From: Gemmiger formicilis
Lineage (GTDB): Bacteria; Bacillota; Clostridia; Oscillospirales; Ruminococcaceae
Reading direction: 5' to 3'
Length of the DNA stretch: 32,974 nucleotides
Assembly (NCBI RefSeq): GCF_016901605.1
Contig: NZ_JACJKP010000007.1
Coordinates: forward strand, 1 to 32,974
Made by a program: the position numbers and the translations under genes
Notes under the pieces: model-generated
Databases searched by the model: none
The model's input: only the letters and a program-made list of their open reading frames with translations
Told to the model about the DNA's origin: nothing
In this document: positions 29,309-32,974 of the stretch, one piece after another
Layout of the letters: the number at the start of each line of letters is the position of its first letter
Position numbering within the stretch: position 1 is the stretch's first letter

Positions 29309-29567
29309 GCAGGTCTTGCCCGGCAAAACCTGCCCCTTGTGCATTGGTCAGCAGATAGCGGATGACGTTGATTTTGGGAATCTTGTAGGCGTTGCCCAGT
29401 TTGAGGGCTCCGATTTCGCCTTCTCCCAGCAGATCATACGCCGCATGACGGCTGATGCCCAACATAGTTTGCAGTTGCCGGACTGTTATCACGTCGGGAT
29501 AGTCGGCAAACAGCAGGCCATAGCAGGCTTTCAGCTCTTTTTCCGGGATGAGGCGTTTCGCAGACAT
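29295..29567 (-). CDS. Excisionase-like helix-turn-helix protein
   Basis: A 90-residue protein with an excisionase-family (MerR-like) winged helix: DVITVRQLQTMLGISRHAAYDLLGEGEIGALKLGNAYKIPKINVIRYLL (about residues 26-75). Such proteins bend DNA at attachment sites, or act as regulators of mobile elements. The ATG at 29567 has GAGGG four bases upstream. An earlier in-frame ATG at 29633 precedes the strong AAAGGAG site and has no good ribosome site itself. The TAG stop lies inside the fourth palindromic repeat. A short upstream reading frame overlaps its start. Confidence 0.8.
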   Translation of the reverse strand: MSAKRLIPEKELKACYGLLFADYPDVITVRQLQTMLGISRHAAYDLLGEGEIGALKLGNAYKIPKINVIRYLLTNAQGAGFAGQDLQSES

Positions 29568-29608
29568 GCGACCCTCATAGAATGGAAGTGTACGGATTGG
29601 ATAATCAT
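29531..29608 (-). CDS. Candidate 25-residue leader peptide overlapping excisionase start
   Basis: The best ribosome binding site upstream of the excisionase gene, AAAGGAG, lies eight bases before an ATG in another frame (29608). That frame encodes a 25-residue peptide starting MIIQSVHFHS and ending RKKS. It overlaps the excisionase start and stops 36 bases inside it. It could couple or limit translation of the excisionase. No known peptide is recognised. Confidence 0.4.
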   Translation of the reverse strand: MIIQSVHFHSMRVACLRNASSRKKS

Positions 29609-29653
29609 AGGCAAATCTCCTTTCTGTAATCATTTGCAGAAGCTCTATTGAAC

Positions 29654-29720
29654 TTTCGCAAATTTGATAAGAATATTATAGTTCGCAAAAATGCGAACGT
29701 CAATATATTTCGCAAATTTG
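29654..29720 (-). promoter_or_regulatory. Excisionase-operon promoter with operator repeats
   Basis: On the minus strand: TTGACG (29698-29703), a 17-base spacer and TATAAT (29675-29680). The spacer is itself an inverted repeat, GTTCGCA (29681-29687) and TGCGAAC (29692-29698). Two identical 13-base sites TTTCGCAAATTTG flank the promoter at 29654-29666 and 29708-29720. The layout suggests repression by the divergently encoded XRE protein. Confidence 0.8.
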
Positions 29721-29731
29721 TTACAATTTTC

Positions 29732-29760
29732 TTGTAAAATGGGGATGGGTAGGGTACAAT
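29732..29760 (+). promoter_or_regulatory. Promoter of XRE regulator
   Basis: TTGTAA (29732-29737), a 17-base spacer and TACAAT (29755-29760). It starts 12 bases after one of the TTTCGCAAATTTG sites, so both divergent promoters could share a regulator. A leader hairpin with CCACGG / CCGTGG and flanking CGCG arms follows at 29774-29800. Confidence 0.75.
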
Positions 29761-29826
29761 GAATACAAAAAGACGCGCCCACGGGAAATCCGTGGACGCG
29801 ATAACGGCTTGGAGAGGAGCAAAACC

Positions 29827-30339
29827 GTGACGACCGGCGAGAAAATCAAGCGGATACGCCGCCATCGGCAGATGACGCAGAAGGAACTGGGAGAAAAGAT
29901 CGGGCTGGGCGCAGGCGGCGCCAACCGCATTGCCCAGTATGAGATGGGGTACCGGATTCCCAAAAAGCCACTGCTGGAGAAGATGGCTGAAGTACTGAAC
30001 GTATCCGCGATGGCCTTGTCAGAAGGCGGAAACGGCGCTGCTGCCGATATGATGGAACAACTATTCTGGCTGGATGAGGAAGTGCCCGGCATCATCAACC
30101 TGGTCCGGACACAGCGGTCAGAGACCCGGTACAACGCCAACCAGGATTTTTCGTTGCGTTATGATGACAATGATGACTGGCCGCCGGACAGCCCTGTGGC
30201 CATGTGGTTTAATTCGACGGTCTTGAACGATTTCCTTAAAGATTGGGCGGAAGTGCAGCGGAAGCTTCGCCAGGGGGAGATTTCCGAAAAGGACTACTTT
30301 GAGTGGAAGATTTGTTGGCCGGAGAGTGTGGACAAGTAG
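29827..30339 (+). CDS. XRE-family transcriptional regulator
   Basis: A 170-residue protein with an N-terminal Cro/CI-type helix-turn-helix: GEKIKRIRRHRQMTQKELGEKIGLGAGGANRIAQYEMGYRIPKKPLLEKMAEVLNV (about residues 4-60). The C-terminal 100 residues are acidic then helical (DFLKDWAEVQRKLRQGEISEKDYFEWK), of unknown role, possibly for ligand binding or partner contact. The start is GTG, with GAGAGGAG about eight bases upstream. It is encoded divergently from the excisionase-repA-mob genes and probably controls them through the repeats at 29654-29720. Confidence 0.85.
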   Translation: MTTGEKIKRIRRHRQMTQKELGEKIGLGAGGANRIAQYEMGYRIPKKPLLEKMAEVLNVSAMALSEGGNGAAADMMEQLFWLDEEVPGIINLVRTQRSETRYNANQDFSLRYDDNDDWPPDSPVAMWFNSTVLNDFLKDWAEVQRKLRQGEISEKDYFEWKICWPESVDK

Positions 30340-30460
30340 GGAATAGCAGAAGTACTTTCGTAATGCAATTAAATGTTGCTGGGCTAACGGTTAGAAAGTT
30401 GTTTATGCAGAAGTTTTTGGATATCCTGCTTTGTGCCTATCTTTTTTTACAATTATCTGG

Positions 30461-30466
30461 TATAAT
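30461..30466 (+). promoter_or_regulatory. Promoter of small-peptide unit
   Basis: Perfect -10 TATAAT with an extended TG before it; no clear -35. A transcript would start near 30473. Confidence 0.55.
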
Positions 30467-30520
30467 AATTCCGCCAAAGCCGAACTCCGACTTTGAGTAT
30501 TGGGTATGGAGGTAAAGTGC

Positions 30521-30580
30521 ATGGATAACATAATACATATCGGTTATATTGTGCTTACCGCCGCCGTTTTGATATTGTAG
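30521..30580 (+). CDS. Candidate 19-residue hydrophobic peptide (type I toxin-like)
   Basis: GGAGG eight bases before an ATG opens a 19-residue frame, MDNIIHIGYIVLTAAVLIL, almost wholly hydrophobic after residue 3. An extended -10 promoter lies 55 bases upstream and a terminator about 160 bases downstream, giving an mRNA near 300 bases with a tiny frame. That is the layout of type I toxin genes and small holin-like peptides. Such peptides usually have a few charged residues after the membrane helix; here the stop follows directly, so it may be truncated. An inverted repeat (AAACTTGG 30607-30614 / CCAAGTTT 30624-30631) lies in the 3' part. The rest of the 30340-31011 gap holds no other gene that can be supported. 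Confidence 0.4.
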   Translation: MDNIIHIGYIVLTAAVLIL

Positions 30581-30738
30581 CCTTTGTGCTGGATGATGCA
30601 GAACGGAAACTTGGCGGTAAGTCCCAAGTTTGAAGCTGTCACATAGCGGATTCTTTCGATAGTTAAATATCTTAGAATTGTCTTTGCGTTGTTGAAGTCA
30701 TTCAAGTAAACCGCACGGTAGGCATGCCGAAAAAATCC

Positions 30739-30770
30739 CGGCCATCCGAAAGGGGGGCCGTTATTTTTTT
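30739..30770 (+). terminator. Terminator of small-peptide unit
   Basis: CGGCC (30739-30743) pairs with GGCCG (30756-30760); inside, CC/GG closes a GAAA loop. The tail TTATTTTTTT follows. Confidence 0.7.
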
Positions 30771-30860
30771 GAAAAGTTTTTTAAGATTCTAAAAGAGTGG
30801 TCATTTTTCTTAGATACAAAGAAATTTTGCTTTCTACATACGAAGTCGTAAAAATAGGGC

Positions 30861-30987
30861 AGTGTGCAAAAACACACTACTTTGTCCGCTTATTTAATAT
30901 ATACGGGCAAAAGTTGTGTTGACGGTGCACCTGCCTTTCGTTATAATAAAACTGCATTAGTTTGTCCGCTAGTCTGCGCGTTGACGG
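30861..30987 (+). promoter_or_regulatory. abiE promoter with flanking repeats
   Basis: TTGACG (30919-30924), a 17-base spacer and TATAAT (30942-30947). TTTGTCCGCT occurs on each side, at 30881-30890 and 30961-30970, and GTTGACGG at 30918-30925 and 30980-30987. AGTGTG / CACACT (30861-30878) forms a small hairpin upstream. AbiEi proteins are known to repress their own promoter through repeat sites, and these are the natural candidates. Confidence 0.7.
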
Positions 30988-31011
30988 CTGAATTTGTGTA
31001 GGAGCTTTGGC

Positions 31012-31611
31012 ATGAAAAGGGCTGATGAATACAAAAAAATATTTGACCGCTATGGCGGAATGATGCGTACAAAGGATCTGCAAAAGGAAAAGATCCAGTA
31101 CCGAACTTTGCAGCGCCTGATTGACCAAGAAGTGGTGGAAAAAGTTCGCTATGGCTATTACCAGTGGATCAATCCGGAAGACTTCAGCGAAGTTGGAACG
31201 GTGATCCGACTGTTCCCGGATGCCGTCTTTTGCATGGAAACTGCTCTGCGTTACTATGAGTACAGCGACCGCACACCCGCTGAATGGCATCTGGCTGTCA
31301 GCAAGGATTCCGGGAAATCGCGGTTCAAAATTGACTATCCGTTTGTAAAACCGCACTATATTGAACCTGCTTGTCTGGAGGTAGGGCTTACATCTGGGAG
31401 CATGGATGGACACAAGATTCGCATTTATGACAAAGATCGCGTGATTTGTGACTGCCTGCGGTATCGCAACAAGATGGACAAGGAAATTTTCAATAAGGCT
31501 GTGCAACGATATATTGCAGACCCAGAAAAAAACATCCAGCACCTGCTGGAGTATGCAGAGGTGCTGAGAGTCAAAAAGATTGTAAAAGAATTGATAGGAG
31601 TGTGGCTTTAA
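31012..31611 (+). CDS. abiEi: AbiEi antitoxin (type IV toxin-antitoxin)
   Basis: A 199-residue AbiEi-type antitoxin and autoregulator. The N-terminal 65 residues form a winged helix (YGGMMRTKDLQKEKIQYRTLQRLIDQEVVEKVRYGYYQW), followed by the AbiEi antitoxin domain with FPDAVFCMETALRYYEYSDRTPAEWHLAV and IYDKDRVICDCLRYRNKMDKEIFNKAVQRYI. In characterised systems it represses the operon and counters AbiEii without binding it. The ATG at 31012 has TAGGAG about seven bases upstream. Its stop overlaps the start of abiEii. Base composition is much lower in GC than the core genes. Confidence 0.9.
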   Translation: MKRADEYKKIFDRYGGMMRTKDLQKEKIQYRTLQRLIDQEVVEKVRYGYYQWINPEDFSEVGTVIRLFPDAVFCMETALRYYEYSDRTPAEWHLAVSKDSGKSRFKIDYPFVKPHYIEPACLEVGLTSGSMDGHKIRIYDKDRVICDCLRYRNKMDKEIFNKAVQRYIADPEKNIQHLLEYAEVLRVKKIVKELIGVWL

Positions 31612-32519
31612 TGGCGGATAAAGCGGCTTCTGTGCTGGCAAAACTGAAAAACAAGGCCAAAGCCACAGGCATCAGTTATCAGCAATGTTTGCAGCTTTTC
31701 TTTCAGGAGGAATTTCTGCGGCGGCTTGCTGCTTCTCCTTATGCGGATAACTTTGTCCTGAAAGGTGGGCTGTTTATCTACACGCTCACCAACTTTGAAA
31801 GCCGGGCTACGGTGGATGTGGATTTTTTGATGCGGGGCCTGAACAACGATCTTGCTCGGATGGATACTATCCTTGCCGAGATTCTAGCGGTGGAAACGGG
31901 AAATGATTTTGTGACCTTCCGTGCTGAAAAAACACAGCCTATTGCTCTCCAGCGCAAGTATCATGGTGTCAGTACGCAGATCACCGGCTTCATCAAAAAT
32001 GTTCGGGTTCCCTTTAACGTGGACATTGGCGTTGGGGATATAATCGTTCCGGGTGCAGAGCGAAGGGCTATTCAGACACAGCTGGAGGGTTACACACAAC
32101 CCGCTGTCCTGACCTATTCGCTGGAAAGCACCGTGGCGGAAAAATTTGATGCTATTCTGCAGCGTTTTGAACTTACCGGACGAATGAAAGACTTTTACGA
32201 TATCTATTATCTGTCCAGAACCTTTGACTTCGACGGAGCAAAGCTGCAGTCGGCCATACAACAGACGCTACATAACCGAGGAACAACATACGGAAAAGAC
32301 AGCTTTGACCATATATTTGCATTGGCTGACTATCCGGAAATGCACACCAAGTGGCGCTATTTTCTGCGAAGCCTGGGAAACTCTGAACTGGATTTTACCG
32401 CGGTTATTCAAGAAATCAGTGCATTCCTTTTGCCGGTGTGGCAAAAGATGATGGCAGAAGAACCAATGACCGGCGTATGGTATGCGGAAAAGGCGTGCTG
32501 GGATACAGGCGAAGAGTAA
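31611..32519 (+). CDS. abiEii: AbiEii toxin (nucleotidyltransferase, abortive infection)
   Basis: A 302-residue nucleotidyltransferase-fold toxin of the AbiEii/AbiGii group (DUF1814). The catalytic opening FVLKGGLFIYTLTNFESRATVDVDFLMRG contains the GG motif and the acidic DVDF pair. Later, EKFDAILQRFELTGRMKDFYDIYYLSR is the conserved helical segment with the KDxxD-type motif. Related toxins act on tRNA or GTP to stop growth during phage infection. The ATG at 31611 overlaps the abiEi stop (TAATG) and has ATAGGAG ten bases upstream; the GTG at 31602 is only one base from it. The pair is a defence cargo. Confidence 0.9.
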   Translation: MADKAASVLAKLKNKAKATGISYQQCLQLFFQEEFLRRLAASPYADNFVLKGGLFIYTLTNFESRATVDVDFLMRGLNNDLARMDTILAEILAVETGNDFVTFRAEKTQPIALQRKYHGVSTQITGFIKNVRVPFNVDIGVGDIIVPGAERRAIQTQLEGYTQPAVLTYSLESTVAEKFDAILQRFELTGRMKDFYDIYYLSRTFDFDGAKLQSAIQQTLHNRGTTYGKDSFDHIFALADYPEMHTKWRYFLRSLGNSELDFTAVIQEISAFLLPVWQKMMAEEPMTGVWYAEKACWDTGEE

Positions 32520-32571
32520 TGCCCGGCAAAGATGGTCATTTACATAATTTTACTAAAGGATGGTACTCCCC

Positions 32572-32974
32572 ATGGCAAGGAAAAAAGCCGAAGAAAAATT
32601 GAACCTCGAGTCAGTTTTATTTAAATGCCGGGATATTCTGCGTCAGGCGCGCAATTCCGGCTCGTTTTTTGAAAAGCGCGATATGATGCTGACACTGGTG
32701 TTTTTGCGATTTATGGGCGAAAAATTTGAGGACGGCATCGAGAATCTTCGCCAGACGCTGATAGATCAGGGATTGAATCCGGATGACGAAGAAATCTGGA
32801 ATGCGTTTTTTAATGATCCGACCTTTACGGATGGCACCTACAATCTGCCAGTGGAAGCCCGCTGGACCACCATCATCAATACACCTGCGCCGCAGTTGAA
32901 TGTGGCTTTGGATACGGCTTTGAAAGCCTTGGGAGACAGTGATAAGCAGCTGAAAGGCTGTTTTGTAGAAGGTA
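32572..32974 (+). CDS. hsdM: Type I restriction-modification methyltransferase HsdM, 5' part
   Basis: The first 134 residues of a type I N6-adenine methyltransferase subunit; the gene runs off the window. The opening LESVLFKCRDILRQARNSGSFFEKRDMMLTLVFLRFMGEKFED is the HsdM N-terminal helical domain, which contacts HsdS and helps sense methylation. The SAM-binding FxGxG and NPPF motifs would lie beyond the edge. The ATG at 32572 has AAAGGA about 11 bases upstream. It follows abiEii by 52 bases with no terminator in between, so it belongs to the same defence block. Confidence 0.9.
   Translation, partial: MARKKAEEKLNLESVLFKCRDILRQARNSGSFFEKRDMMLTLVFLRFMGEKFEDGIENLRQTLIDQGLNPDDEEIWNAFFNDPTFTDGTYNLPVEARWTTIINTPAPQLNVALDTALKALGDSDKQLKGCFVEG

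Noticed and set aside
29105-29365. Frame with repeated VNHAMIHF peptide
   Set aside because: The repeated peptide is only the translation of the palindromic repeat array.
30303-30515. 70-codon frame after the XRE gene
   Set aside because: No ribosome site or recognisable sequence; it overlaps the end of the XRE gene and the promoter of the small-peptide unit.

Overview
The window looks like a chromosomal stretch of a high-GC, Gram-positive gut Firmicute, most like the Oscillospiraceae (Faecalibacterium / Gemmiger / Subdoligranulum type). The reasons are strong AGGAGG-type ribosome binding sites, TTGACA/TATAAT promoters often with an extended -10, an ECF-transporter S protein, and a decarboxylase-DarA-HolB-RicT gene order that matches the yaaO-tmk-darA-yaaR-holB-yaaT neighbourhood of Bacillus. 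The assignment is inference from content, not from a marker gene.

Positions 1-2180 carry a tyrosine-recombinase-like protein that has lost its catalytic residues, preceded by overlapping inverted repeats, and a D-lactate dehydrogenase with a possible Rex-like operator. Positions 2188-10297 (minus strand) are a surface-sugar locus: a large GT-C-like membrane protein, then a promoter and a tightly overlapping run of pseC, a family 2 glycosyltransferase, pseF, pseI, an ATP-grasp ligase and pseG, closed by a strong two-way terminator. This is a pathway to CMP-pseudaminic acid, but pseB and pseH are absent and an ATP-grasp enzyme sits inside the operon. The sugar may therefore carry an acyl or aminoacyl group other than acetate.

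Positions 10406-23575 (plus strand) are core housekeeping genes: ridA; an operon of rnz, a NusG-II-like protein, a GNAT, sbcD and sbcC; a YaaO-like decarboxylase; a catalytically dead rhomboid-like protein; darA, holB and ricT; a 2[4Fe-4S] ferredoxin; a DUF3842 protein with a small P-loop kinase; an ECF S component; and one unknown gene. A dispersed 34-bp palindromic element occurs after ldhA and after sbcC.

From about 23.6 kb to the end is an accessory region that looks like an integrative and mobilizable element sitting at a tRNA-Ser(CGA) gene. A 5'-half copy of the tRNA lies upstream with a perfect consensus promoter. After the tRNA come a Fic/VbhA-type toxin-antitoxin pair, an integrase, a MobP-type relaxase with an apparent CTG start, MobC, a RepA-like ATPase broken by a frameshift and an amber stop, an array of four GTGAATC-N7-GATTCAC repeats at exactly 42-bp spacing, an excisionase-like protein, and a divergent XRE regulator with operator-like repeats. 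Beyond it lie a candidate small toxic peptide unit, the AbiEi/AbiEii defence pair and the start of a type I restriction-modification hsdM gene, which the window edge cuts off.

The strongest novelty candidates are the 42-bp-phased palindrome array next to the broken repA gene, the ATP-grasp variant of the pseudaminic acid pathway, and the tRNA-Ser transcription unit that also seems to supply the Fic module.
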